Assembly (NCBI RefSeq): GCF_029919115.1
Contig: NZ_CP123990.1
Span: 1,674,001 to 1,738,000 of the forward strand
From: Variovorax paradoxus
Lineage (GTDB): Bacteria; Pseudomonadota; Gammaproteobacteria; Burkholderiales; Burkholderiaceae_C
DNA: 64,000 bases
Direction of reading: 5' to 3'
Positions 55,969-64,000 of this stretch are shown here, one piece after another. The translations under genes and the position numbers were made by a program. Position 1 is the stretch's first letter. The number at the start of each line of letters is the position of its first letter. The notes beneath the pieces were generated by a model. It did no database searches and had not been told where the DNA came from. It worked only from the letters and a program-made list of their open reading frames with translations.

Positions 55969-56718
55969 ATGCTTGAACTCCTGACGGATCCCCAGGTCTG
56001 GATTGCCTTTGCCACCCTGACTGCGCTCGAGCTTGTGCTGGGCATCGACAACATCATCTTCATCTCGATATTGGTCGACAAGTTGCCGCCCGAAAAGCGC
56101 GAGTTCGCACGGCGGGTGGGGCTGTTCATGGCCATGTTCATGCGCATTGGGCTGCTGCTGGTGCTGGCGTGGATCGTGGGGCTGGTGAACCCGATCTTCA
56201 CGGTGCTCGAAAAGGGCATTTCGGGCCGCGACCTGATCCTGATCCTGGGCGGCCTGTTCCTTATATGGAAGAGCACGAGCGAGGTTCACCAATCGCTGGA
56301 GGGCGGGCACGAGCAGAAGTCGAGCGCCGTCAAGGCCACCTTTGCGGCGGTCATCCTGCAGATCATGGTCATCGACCTGGTGTTTTCGCTCGATTCGATC
56401 ATCACCGCCGTGGGCATGGTGGACGACGTGCGGGTAATGATTGCCGCGGTGATCGTGTCCGTGTTCCTGATGATGCTGTTCGCAGGCCCGATCGGGCGCT
56501 TCGTGTCGAACCACCCCACCATCAAGATGCTGGCGCTGGCCTTCCTGGTGGTGGTGGGCGTGGTGCTTGTTGCCGAGGGCTTCGGCCACCACGTGCCCAA
56601 GGGCTACGTGTACTTTGCAATGGCCTTCTCGCTGGCCGTGGAAATGCTCAACATCCGGCTGCGCAAGAAGGCGGCCAAGGCGGTGGAGCTGCGTCCGCCC
56701 CACATGCCGGGCGACTGA
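55969..56718 (+). CDS. TerC-family integral membrane protein
   Basis: This 249-residue protein has about seven membrane helices and the TerC motifs LELVLGIDNIIFISI and DLVFSLDSIITAVGM with acidic residues in the membrane. TerC proteins move metal ions such as manganese and can aid metallation of secreted enzymes. The ATG at 55969 leaves the first helix complete. It stands alone, convergent on the dodecin gene. Confidence 0.88.
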   Translation: MLELLTDPQVWIAFATLTALELVLGIDNIIFISILVDKLPPEKREFARRVGLFMAMFMRIGLLLVLAWIVGLVNPIFTVLEKGISGRDLILILGGLFLIWKSTSEVHQSLEGGHEQKSSAVKATFAAVILQIMVIDLVFSLDSIITAVGMVDDVRVMIAAVIVSVFLMMLFAGPIGRFVSNHPTIKMLALAFLVVVGVVLVAEGFGHHVPKGYVYFAMAFSLAVEMLNIRLRKKAAKAVELRPPHMPGD

Positions 56719-56925
56719 CTACTCCAGCGTGAAGCCGATCTTCACAGTGACCTGCCAGTGCGCAATCTTGCCGTCCACCACATGGCCGCGCGTTTCGGTC
56801 ACGGTGAACCACTGGATATTGCGGACCGTCTGGTGTGCCTTGGCGATGGCCGTTTGCACCGCGTCTTCGATGCTGACGGGCGACGAGCCCGTGAGCTCCA
56901 GCGACTTGTAAACGTGATTCGACAT
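56719..56925 (-). CDS. Dodecin family protein
   Basis: This 68-residue protein begins [16 protein letters not shown] and contains [11 protein letters not shown] and [12 protein letters not shown], the full dodecin fold. Dodecins form hollow dodecamers that store flavins. The gene sits tail to tail with terC without a gap. A 35-bp spacer separates it from the upstream ABC ATPase gene on the same strand. Confidence 0.92.
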   Translation of the reverse strand: MSNHVYKSLELTGSSPVSIEDAVQTAIAKAHQTVRNIQWFTVTETRGHVVDGKIAHWQVTVKIGFTLE

Positions 56926-56960
56926 GTCTGTGCTCCTTGTGAGTGGTGGGCACATCGTAG

Positions 56961-58028
56961 TCAGTTGAGCCGCTGTCCGCCCGCCGCATCGAAAAGATGC
57001 GCCTTTGCCGCCACGGGCCACAGCGGCAGGCGTTCGCCGGGGCGGGCATCGATGCGGTCGCGGAACGCGGCCATCACCGGGTGGCCGCCCAGGCGCAATG
57101 CCACCTGCGTTTCGGAGCCCGTCGGCTCGACCACCACCACGTCGGCCGGCAAGCCCTGGCCGGCGTCGATGGTGAAGTTCTCGGGCCGCGTGCCGTAGAG
57201 CACGCGGTCGCCATGCGTGCCGCTCGATGCGTTGGCCAGCGGCAGCCGCAGTCCGTCGTCCGTCAGTACATGCGGCGCGCCGTCGAGCTGCAACCGGCCG
57301 GGAATGAAGTTCATTGCGGGTGAGCCGATGAAGCCGGCCACGAATGCGTTGCGCGGACGGTCGTACAAGGCGAGCGGCTCGCCGACCTGTTCGACGCGTC
57401 CTTCCTTCAGCACCACGATGCGGTCGGCCATGGTCATGGCCTCGACTTGGTCGTGCGTCACGTACACCGTGGTGGTGCCCAGCCGCTGGTGCAGTGCCTT
57501 GATCTCGGTGCGCATCTGCACGCGCAGCTTGGCGTCCAGGTTCGACAGCGGCTCGTCGAACAGGAAGGCCTGCGGCTGCCGCACGATGGCCCGGCCCATG
57601 GCCACGCGCTGCCGCTGGCCGCCCGAGAGCTGGCGCGGGTGCCGCTGCAGCAGCTCGCCCAGGCCCAGAGTGTCGGCCGCCCGCTGCACGCGCCGCGCGA
57701 TCTGGTCCTTGGCAACACCCTTGATCTGCAGGCCGAAGCCCAGGTTCTGCGCCACCGTCATGTGCGGGTAGAGGGCATAGTTCTGGAACACCATCGCCAC
57801 GTCGCGGTCGCGCGGTGCGGTGTCGTTGATGCGCCGGTCGCCCAGAAGAATGTCGCCGGAATCGGCGGCTTCCAGCCCGGCAATCGCGCGCAGCAGCGTC
57901 GACTTGCCGCAGCCTGAAGGCCCCACCAGCGCCACGAACTCGCCGTCGCGAATATCGATGTCGATGCCGCGGATCACCTGCGTGGCGCCGAACTGCTTGA
58001 AGAGCTTGCGAATGGTGATGGAAGCCAT
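56961..58028 (-). CDS. Sugar-type ABC transporter ATPase (MalK/UgpC family)
   Basis: This 355-residue ATPase has Walker [10 protein letters not shown], signature [12 protein letters not shown], Walker [12 protein letters not shown] and [15 protein letters not shown], with the C-terminal regulatory OB-like domain after residue 235. It powers the importer formed with the two permeases and binding protein upstream in the same minus-strand operon. Substrate is unknown; sugar, polyol or glycerol phosphate are the usual choices. Confidence 0.92.
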   Translation of the reverse strand: MASITIRKLFKQFGATQVIRGIDIDIRDGEFVALVGPSGCGKSTLLRAIAGLEAADSGDILLGDRRINDTAPRDRDVAMVFQNYALYPHMTVAQNLGFGLQIKGVAKDQIARRVQRAADTLGLGELLQRHPRQLSGGQRQRVAMGRAIVRQPQAFLFDEPLSNLDAKLRVQMRTEIKALHQRLGTTTVYVTHDQVEAMTMADRIVVLKEGRVEQVGEPLALYDRPRNAFVAGFIGSPAMNFIPGRLQLDGAPHVLTDDGLRLPLANASSGTHGDRVLYGTRPENFTIDAGQGLPADVVVVEPTGSETQVALRLGGHPVMAAFRDRIDARPGERLPLWPVAAKAHLFDAAGGQRLN

Positions 58029-58064
58029 GGTTTTTCTGTGTATTGCTGTTTGGCTGTGCCCGCA

Positions 58065-58973
58065 TCAGTCCTTGACGCCGCCGGCCATAAGGCCGCGCAC
58101 CAGGTACTTGCGCACCAGCACCGTGAAGACGATCACCGGAAACATCACCAGCGTGCCGCTCGCGGCAATCTTGGTCCACTCCCAGCCTTCGTACTGCAGG
58201 AAGTTGACGATGGCGACGGGCGCGGTGATGGCGTTGGTGCGAGTGAGGATGAGCGCGTAGAAAAAGTCGTTCCACGAGAAGATGAAGCACATCACCGCGG
58301 TGGCTGCGAGGCCCGGTGCAGTGAGCGGCAGCGCCACCCGCCAGAACGCCTGCCACACGCCGCAGCCGTCTATCCACGCCGCCTCTTCGAGCGATGCGGG
58401 TACCGCCTCGAAGAAGGTCTGCATGAGCCAGATCACGATGGCGAGGTTGAAGGTGAGGTACACGATGGCAAGGCCGATCACCGTGTCCTGCAGGCCGAGG
58501 TACTGGTAAGCCAGGAAGAACGGAATGGTGAAGGCAATGGGCGGCGCCATGCGCGTCACCAGAATCCACAGGGCGATGCGGTCGCGGCCCTTGAACTCCC
58601 AGCGTGTGAGCGCATACGCCGCGGGCACGCCGATCAGCAGCGAGAAGCCGGTGGAGAGCGTGCTCACCAGCAGGCTGTTGCCGAACGACTTGAGGAAGTT
58701 GCCCTGCAGCAGGCTTGCGAAGCCCTCCAGCGTGGGCACGAAGAGCAGGCTGTCGCCGAAGATGTCTGCCGCCGGCTTGAACGCAAGCTGCACCAGCCAG
58801 AGAAACGGCGACAGCACGAGCAGCACCAGCAGGACGACTGTGAGCGAGCGGCCGTGCACCCGCCACCAAGGCGGGCCCTGCCGTGGGGCGGAGTCGAGGC
58901 CTGCGAGGCCGGCGCCTTCTTCATGCGCGCCGGCCAGGTCGGCGGCGCCCAGGGTGCGGCTAGCGCTGTTCAT
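58065..58973 (-). CDS. Sugar-type ABC transporter permease (MalG family)
   Basis: This 302-residue permease has six membrane helices, the first at [19 protein letters not shown], and the EAA loop [20 protein letters not shown] that couples to the ATPase. Its start overlaps the end of the other permease gene by 14 bp. Together they form the inner-membrane channel of the importer. Confidence 0.92.
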   Translation of the reverse strand: MNSASRTLGAADLAGAHEEGAGLAGLDSAPRQGPPWWRVHGRSLTVVLLVLLVLSPFLWLVQLAFKPAADIFGDSLLFVPTLEGFASLLQGNFLKSFGNSLLVSTLSTGFSLLIGVPAAYALTRWEFKGRDRIALWILVTRMAPPIAFTIPFFLAYQYLGLQDTVIGLAIVYLTFNLAIVIWLMQTFFEAVPASLEEAAWIDGCGVWQAFWRVALPLTAPGLAATAVMCFIFSWNDFFYALILTRTNAITAPVAIVNFLQYEGWEWTKIAASGTLVMFPVIVFTVLVRKYLVRGLMAGGVKD

Positions 58974-59868
58974 GGTCGCTCCACCCCAGTTTGCCTACCA
59001 GCCAGCTCAGCACGAACACACCCACCAGCATGACGGTGGCAATGGCGCTGGCGTAGCCCCAGTACGAGAAGTTGAAAGCCTGGATGAAGCCGTAGTAGTT
59101 GGTGACCTCGGTCACGTTGCCCGGCCCTCCGTTGGTCAGCACGTAGATGAGCGGAAAAGCCTTGAAGCTGTCGATGAGCCTGAAGAGGCCGCACACCACC
59201 AGCACCGGCCGGATGTAGGGAAACACGATGTAGCGGAACAGCTGCCAGCGGTTGGCGCCTTCGAGCCGCGCGGCCTCCAGCGGGTCGTCCGGAATCATCT
59301 GCAGCGAGGCGAGCACCATCAGCATGGTGAACGGAAACCATTGCCAGGTGTCGGCCAGCGAGATGGCCCACAGCGCAGTCTCGGGGTTGGCAATGAGCGA
59401 ACGCACCGGCGAGCCCAAGTGCTCCAGGGCGCGGTGAACCGGGCTCACGTCGGGCGTGTACATGATCTTCCAGATCAGCGCGACGACGATAGGCGGCAGC
59501 ACCATCGGAATAAGAAAGAGCGTGCGCGCGCCCTCGAGCACGCGCGACTTTCCGTTCAAGAGCAGCGCGAGCCCGAGCCCGACCAGCAGTTGCAGCGCCA
59601 CGCTGGAGGCCGACAGCTTGAACTGCACCGCGATGGAGCCGAGAAAGCGGTTGTCTTGAAGCAGCTGCCGGTAGTTGACCAGCGGATCGTCGAAGCGGAA
59701 GGTCGCGGCTGGGTCGGTCAGGCTGAGCGGCGTGAAGCTTGCCACCAGCAGCGCAGCGGCCGGCACCAGCGTGATGACCAGCAGCACCGCCAGCGAAGGC
59801 GACAACCCGAGCAGGAAGGCGCGCCGCTGTTCGGCCCGCCAGCCCGGCGCAAGAAGCACGGAGGCCAT
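58960..59868 (-). CDS. Sugar-type ABC transporter permease (MalF family)
   Basis: This 302-residue permease begins with a short cytoplasmic part, then a helix at LAVLLVITLVPAAALLVASF, and has the EAA motif EAARLEGANRWQLFRYIVFP. It pairs with the overlapping downstream permease. It starts 11 bp after the binding-protein gene stop. Confidence 0.92.
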   Translation of the reverse strand: MASVLLAPGWRAEQRRAFLLGLSPSLAVLLVITLVPAAALLVASFTPLSLTDPAATFRFDDPLVNYRQLLQDNRFLGSIAVQFKLSASSVALQLLVGLGLALLLNGKSRVLEGARTLFLIPMVLPPIVVALIWKIMYTPDVSPVHRALEHLGSPVRSLIANPETALWAISLADTWQWFPFTMLMVLASLQMIPDDPLEAARLEGANRWQLFRYIVFPYIRPVLVVCGLFRLIDSFKAFPLIYVLTNGGPGNVTEVTNYYGFIQAFNFSYWGYASAIATVMLVGVFVLSWLVGKLGWSDHEQR

Positions 59869-59879
59869 TGCTCAGCGCC

Positions 59880-61241
59880 TCACAGCTTTTGGCCGGCGCG
59901 TTTCAGTTCGGCGATGGAGTTGGCCTGCGCCTGCTGGAACGCCTGCTTCGCCGAAAGCTGGCCGCTTGCGATCAGCTCGATGGCCTTGTTGAGCTGCTGA
60001 TCAATCTGCGGGTACACCGACACCGTGCGGTACTTCATGTGCCCGGTCTTCGATGCCAGCTCGATGGCGTCGAGCGAGAGCTTGGCCAGGTCGCTGCCGT
60101 TGATGACTTGCTTCTGGCGGAACTCGGCGGAGTCGATGTCGGAGCGCCGTGCCGGCGAACCGTAGCCCGCGGCCACCGCCTTGCGCGTGGTCTGCTTGCT
60201 GAGCGCCCACTGGATGAAGGCCCATGCGGCCTCCTTGTTCTTCGAGCCCGCCGGAATGCCGAGCCCGTGCACGGCGGTGCCCGGAAAGCGGCCTGCAGGG
60301 CCCTTTGGAACCTGCCCGAACCTGACAGTCTTCAATGTCTTGCTGGTCGCCGGGTCGCCCAATTGCGCCAGGTGCAGTTGCCCGGCGTCGGTGAAGTTGA
60401 CCCGGCCCAGCTTCAGCGCCTGCGTGACCTGGTCGGGCTGGTAGGTGATGGCGCCGTCGGGCCCGAACTCGCGCAGCAGGTTGGCGTAGTACTCGCCGGC
60501 GGCTATTGCCTCGGGCGTGTCGAGCGTCGGAAACAGGTCGTCGGGCGCCTTGCGGAACACATCGCCGCCAAACGCGTGCAGGTAGGGCACGAAGGTCCAG
60601 CCGTAGTGGTTGTCGGCCACGAAGCCGGCCACGCGCTCTTTCTTGTGGACGGCGCGCAGCACCTTCACCAGGTCGTCGGTGGTGTCGGGAAAGGCGAGGC
60701 CCGCTTTCTCCAGCAGGTCGAAGCGCGACGATGCGGTGAGCAGCGCCTCGGCAGTCCAGGGAATGCCGTAGAGCTTGCCGTCCTTGCCCGTTTCGGGCGC
60801 ACGCGCGCCGGGCAGGAAGTCGTTCAGGTCCCAATCGGCGCTGGTGAGGTTGGGGTTGCGGATGTAGTCGTCCAGCGGCGTAAGCCAGCCGGAGTTGATC
60901 CAGCGGCTCGAGTAGATGAAGGTGACGTTGACCACGTCGTAGGCCGAGCCGCGCGTGGAAAGCTCGAGGTCGACACGCTGGTTGTAGACCGGGAAAGAGG
61001 GTGCGTCGAAGTTCACCTTGGCACCCGTGAGCGCCTCGAACTCGGGCAGCCACTGCTGCAGCAGCTTGGGGTAGGTGGCGCTGAAGGTCGATACGTTCAG
61101 GGTGACGCCGGCAAACTTTTTAGCGCCGCCCTGCGCGGCGGCAAGGCCCGGGAGGCCGGGAAGAAGCGATGCGGCGCCGAGCGCGGCCGAGGTCTTGAGC
61201 AGGCTGCGCCGGTGCAGGCCGAAGGGGGTAGGGTGCGTCAT
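59880..61241 (-). CDS. ABC transporter extracellular solute-binding protein, family 1
   Basis: This 453-residue binding protein has a twin-arginine-like leader (HRRSLLKTSAALGAASLLPG) and a type 2 sugar-binding fold (VTLNVSTFSATYPKLLQQWLPEFE, GIPWTAEALL, VHGLGIPAGSKNKEAAWAFI). It captures the substrate in the periplasm for the downstream permeases and ATPase. Sequence alone does not identify the ligand. Confidence 0.9.
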   Translation of the reverse strand: MTHPTPFGLHRRSLLKTSAALGAASLLPGLPGLAAAQGGAKKFAGVTLNVSTFSATYPKLLQQWLPEFEALTGAKVNFDAPSFPVYNQRVDLELSTRGSAYDVVNVTFIYSSRWINSGWLTPLDDYIRNPNLTSADWDLNDFLPGARAPETGKDGKLYGIPWTAEALLTASSRFDLLEKAGLAFPDTTDDLVKVLRAVHKKERVAGFVADNHYGWTFVPYLHAFGGDVFRKAPDDLFPTLDTPEAIAAGEYYANLLREFGPDGAITYQPDQVTQALKLGRVNFTDAGQLHLAQLGDPATSKTLKTVRFGQVPKGPAGRFPGTAVHGLGIPAGSKNKEAAWAFIQWALSKQTTRKAVAAGYGSPARRSDIDSAEFRQKQVINGSDLAKLSLDAIELASKTGHMKYRTVSVYPQIDQQLNKAIELIASGQLSAKQAFQQAQANSIAELKRAGQKL

Positions 61242-61261
61242 GGTCGGTGCGGGCTGCGGCT

Positions 61262-62221
61262 TCAGGCGGAGGCGGAAATGACTTCGTCGATGCGCGCATC
61301 GTTCGTGGCCTCGGGCCGGCTGCGCGTGCGGCTGCGCTGGCCGTCGATGGCCACTGCGGCTTCGCCGTGCACCGTCACGCGCCGCACCAGGCGCGGCTGG
61401 TTGCCGTAGTCGTTGATTGCAAAGTGCTGCGTGGCGCGGTTGTCCCAGATTGCCACATCGTTTTGCCGCCAGCTCCAGCGCACCGTGTTCTCCAGGCGGA
61501 CCACGCGGTTCTGCAGCAGCTCGAAGATGCGCGCCGATTCGGTGCTCGAAAGTCCAACCAGCTTTTTCACGAAATGCCCGAGCAGCAGAGCGCGCTCGCC
61601 AGACACGGGGTGCACATGCACCACCGGGTGCTCGGCTTCATACACCGCCGAGACGAACACATTGCGGTGGTGGCGCAGGCGCTCTTCTTCCACCTGCACG
61701 CGGTCGGCGCCGTAGTCGTAGTCGTTGCTGTGCACAGCCCAGAGCTGGTCGGCCAGCTGCTTGAGGTGAGCCGGAAGGCGCTCGTAGGCCACGGCGGTGT
61801 TGGCCCACACGGTGTCGCCGCCGTAGGCCGGGATCTTCACGCCGCGCAGGATGGAGATCTTGGGAAAGGCATCGACGAAGGTCACGTCGGTGTGCCACGA
61901 ATCGGCGCGTCCGCCGCCCTTGGAGGCGTCCAGCTCGAACAGCTTGGTGCCCGTGGGCGAGGGCACCGTGGGGTGCGCCACGGTGCGGCCGAAGCGCGCA
62001 CCGAAGGCTTGGTGCTCAGCGTCGTCCAGGTGGTCTTGGCCGCGGAAGAACAGCACCTTGTGCTTCACGAGCGCGGCATTGACGTGCTCGATTTCTTCCT
62101 GGGAGAGGCTGGCCGAGAGCTTCAGGTTCTGCACCTCGCCGCCGATGTGGCCCGCAACACGCCGGATGCGCAGATCGCCAAAGCTCGTGTCGATGGAAGA
62201 AGGGGGCGCGCTGTCGCTCAT
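61262..62221 (-). CDS. TauD/TfdA-family Fe(II)/2-oxoglutarate dioxygenase
   Basis: This 319-residue enzyme has the iron-binding HxD in SWHTDVTFVD, the distal His in NRATQHFAIND and the 2-oxoglutarate arginine nearby (RLVRRVTVHGEA). The family hydroxylates sulfonates, sulfate esters or aryloxyacids. Substrate is unknown. The gene lies 20 bp upstream of the ABC binding-protein gene on the same strand, so the importer may carry its substrate. Confidence 0.9.
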   Translation of the reverse strand: MSDSAPPSSIDTSFGDLRIRRVAGHIGGEVQNLKLSASLSQEEIEHVNAALVKHKVLFFRGQDHLDDAEHQAFGARFGRTVAHPTVPSPTGTKLFELDASKGGGRADSWHTDVTFVDAFPKISILRGVKIPAYGGDTVWANTAVAYERLPAHLKQLADQLWAVHSNDYDYGADRVQVEEERLRHHRNVFVSAVYEAEHPVVHVHPVSGERALLLGHFVKKLVGLSSTESARIFELLQNRVVRLENTVRWSWRQNDVAIWDNRATQHFAINDYGNQPRLVRRVTVHGEAAVAIDGQRSRTRSRPEATNDARIDEVISASA

Positions 62222-62356
62222 CGGGGACTCCTGTTCGTTCGTGACGTGGCCCGGCACTGCCGGAAGCCGCAGATTCTGTGGTCACGTGCTGCAAGGGCAA
62301 ACGAAGGAATCGTTGTTTCGACATGCGCGAATCTTCTTTGGCGCGCTGGACCTCGA

Positions 62357-63331
62357 TCAGTCTGCGTACACGCCGGCCGCCTTGATGATGGGCGTCCACT
62401 TGGCGATTTCGTCCGCCACGAACTTCCTGTGGCCCTCGGGCTCGATGCGCCCGTCGGTGGCCACCACCGCGCCCAGCGCTTCTTCGCGCTTGATGAAGTC
62501 CGCATCGCGCAATGCGGCCTTCATGGCCTCGTTGAGCTTTTTCAGCACCGGTGCCGGCGTGCCCTTGGGGGCATACAGGCCGTGCCAGATGGTGACCTGG
62601 AAGTTCTTCAGGCCCGACTCGTCCAGCGTGGGCAGGTCTTTCAGCAGCGGCGTTGTCAGCCGCTTGGGCGTGGTGACCGCGTAGGCCTTGACCTTCTTCG
62701 CCTCGATCTGCGGCGAAGTGTTGGTGGTCTGATCGCACAACAGATCGATCTGCCCGCCGATCAGGTCGGTGATGGCCGGTGCGGTGCCCTTGTAGGGCAC
62801 GGGCGTCATGTCGGTCTTGGTGGCGCTTTGGTAGAGCAGGCCGCACAGGTGCGAGGCCGAGCCCACGCCCGCATTGCCGATGTTGATCTTGCCCTTGTTG
62901 GCCGCAATCCACGCGGTCAGTTCCTTGTAGTTGGCGGCCTCGATGGAGGGCTTGGAGATGAGCGTCATCGGCACGTCGTTGACGATGCCCAGGTACTCGA
63001 AATCGCTCTCAACCTTGAACGGCAGGTTGCGCACCAGCGTCGGCACGGTGGCCATTGCGATGTGGTTCAGCAGCAGGGTGTAGCCGTCGGGCTTGGCGCG
63101 TGCCACCTTGGCCGCGCCGATGGAACTGCCGGCACCGGGCACGTTGTCGATGATCACGCTCACACCGCCCAAGGGCTTGCGCAGCGCTTCGGCCAGGTCG
63201 CGCGCCACGCGGTCGGTGGGGCCGCCGGCTGCAAATGGCACGACGATGGTGACCGGCTTTCCGGCGGGAAAGTCTTGCGCATGCGCGCCCATGGCCAGGG
63301 CCAGCGCCGCAAAGGCGAACAGTTTTTTCAT
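62357..63331 (-). CDS. Bug/TctC-family periplasmic receptor
   Basis: This 324-residue exported receptor has a signal peptide (MKKLFAFAALALAMGAHAQ) and Bug motifs PVTIVVPFAAGGPTDRVAR, NVPGAGSSIGA and VPYKGTAPAITDLIGGQIDL. It should bind a carboxylate. It is an orphan, with no TctAB genes beside it, as is common in Burkholderiales. It lies 135 bp upstream of the dioxygenase gene and 30 bp downstream of the truncated hydrolase. Confidence 0.92.
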   Translation of the reverse strand: MKKLFAFAALALAMGAHAQDFPAGKPVTIVVPFAAGGPTDRVARDLAEALRKPLGGVSVIIDNVPGAGSSIGAAKVARAKPDGYTLLLNHIAMATVPTLVRNLPFKVESDFEYLGIVNDVPMTLISKPSIEAANYKELTAWIAANKGKINIGNAGVGSASHLCGLLYQSATKTDMTPVPYKGTAPAITDLIGGQIDLLCDQTTNTSPQIEAKKVKAYAVTTPKRLTTPLLKDLPTLDESGLKNFQVTIWHGLYAPKGTPAPVLKKLNEAMKAALRDADFIKREEALGAVVATDGRIEPEGHRKFVADEIAKWTPIIKAAGVYAD

Positions 63332-63361
63332 GGAAGTCTCCGTCAAGTAAAGAAATGGAAA

Positions 63362-64000
63362 TCAGGGGGCTCGCGCCGGCACGCGGCTCTCGAGCGCGGG
63401 CGGCTGCCAGTCGGGCTTGATGTGGCAGCCGTTCTTGCCGTCGGTGTCGTAGCGCGGCGCCAGCGATGCGCAGCGCTGCGCAAGGCTTTGGGGCGTGGGC
63501 TTTTCGCCCTTGTCGATCCAGTCGAGCAGGGCGGTGAAGAGCGCGGGGTATTCCGAATCGCTCAGGTAGCTGTGCTCGCGCTCCGCGCTGAAGCTCTGTA
63601 CCAGCTGGCTGCCGGTGCCGGCCGCGTCGCGGATGCGGCGATAGGCGTTTTCGAGCTCGACGAAAGCCGTCGGGTCTTCGATGGCATGCAATGCCAGCGT
63701 GGGCAGCGCGGTGCGCCCCGTCGGTTGGCTGTCGGCGGCCAAGGCGCCCTTGGCCTGCGGGTCGGCGGCATAGCGCAGCACGCCTGCGTTGAGCGCCGCA
63801 TCGTCGGCCGAGCCCTGGTAGACGACGCCGATGTTGCCGAACGGATTGCGGCCGTCCAGGCGTTTTTGCACCAGGTCCTGGAACAGCCAGGTCGCCCAGT
63901 TCAGGTGGCCCAGCAGCGAGCGCTCCTCGATCTTCACGACCGAGAGAATGGTCTTGAGCCGCGCGGCCTGCTCCGGCGTGCGCTGCGCGGCGGGCATGCC
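63362..64000 (-). CDS. C-terminal part of a probable alpha/beta hydrolase (cut by window)
   Basis: About 212 residues are visible and the frame runs off the right edge, so the N-terminus and nucleophile are unseen. The visible part looks like the end of an alpha/beta hydrolase: ALPTLALHAIEDPTAFVELE could hold the acid residue and AEREHSYLSDSEYPALFTALLDWI the catalytic His and last helix. I cannot name a substrate. It is on the same strand as the Bug receptor. Confidence 0.6.
   Translation of the reverse strand, partial: GMPAAQRTPEQAARLKTILSVVKIEERSLLGHLNWATWLFQDLVQKRLDGRNPFGNIGVVYQGSADDAALNAGVLRYAADPQAKGALAADSQPTGRTALPTLALHAIEDPTAFVELENAYRRIRDAAGTGSQLVQSFSAEREHSYLSDSEYPALFTALLDWIDKGEKPTPQSLAQRCASLAPRYDTDGKNGCHIKPDWQPPALESRVPARAP

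Overview
The window is a GC-rich, gene-dense stretch of chromosome with tightly coupled genes (many ATGA/GTGA overlaps). It looks like a betaproteobacterium of the order Burkholderiales, probably a Comamonadaceae member such as Variovorax. That assignment is inferred from codon and GC character, several Bug/TctC receptors, and a form IC (red-type) Rubisco operon; no search was run.

About 54 kb of the window is a facultative methylotrophy and autotrophy island. Positions 1-17015 hold C1 transfer and cofactor genes. They begin with a sigma-54-dependent activator cut by the left edge, then a DmrB-like flavoprotein, a dihydropteroate-synthase-like protein, a DUF447 protein and MfnB. MfnE-, MfnF- and MfnD-like genes follow on the minus strand for methylofuran. 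A HisA-like gene and the formyltransferase/hydrolase complex fhcBADC come next, then a Fae-family gene, a fused pabBC and a HAD phosphatase. Positions 17025-20061 carry a minus-strand operon of a proline-iminopeptidase-like hydrolase, a sensor kinase and a LuxR-type response regulator. Positions 20223-23551 carry pqqABCDE.

Positions 23535-34930 (minus strand) form one long run: xoxF, xoxG and xoxJ, two unknown exported proteins, a YVTN beta-propeller, then mxaD, mxaR, mxaS, mxaA, mxaC, mxaK and mxaL. The methanol dehydrogenase is the lanthanide type (Asp two residues after the catalytic Asp), and no mxaF or mxaI is present. Divergent from it, positions 35446-42607 encode an ABC transporter of the PQQ-linked PedA1A2BC/Lut type (ATPase, beta-propeller, binding protein, permease), a TctC-type receptor and a TonB-dependent receptor. 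This is a candidate lanthanide-uptake system. The 515-bp divergent spacer holds sigma-54-like promoters facing both ways.

Positions 42627-54022 are cbbR and the divergent operon cbbLSXYEZFPTA. Together the genes describe methanol oxidation by XoxF with PQQ and a lanthanide, formaldehyde oxidation through tetrahydromethanopterin and methylofuran, and CO2 refixation by the Calvin cycle. mch, mtdB, cbbG, cbbK, pqqF and formate dehydrogenase are not in the window.

The right end (54029-64000) looks like ordinary accessory metabolism: a tannase/feruloyl-esterase-like lipoprotein, a TerC-family membrane protein, a dodecin, a complete sugar-type ABC transporter, a TauD/TfdA-type dioxygenase, a Bug receptor and a truncated hydrolase. 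I saw no tRNA, rRNA, CRISPR array, insertion sequence or phage gene.
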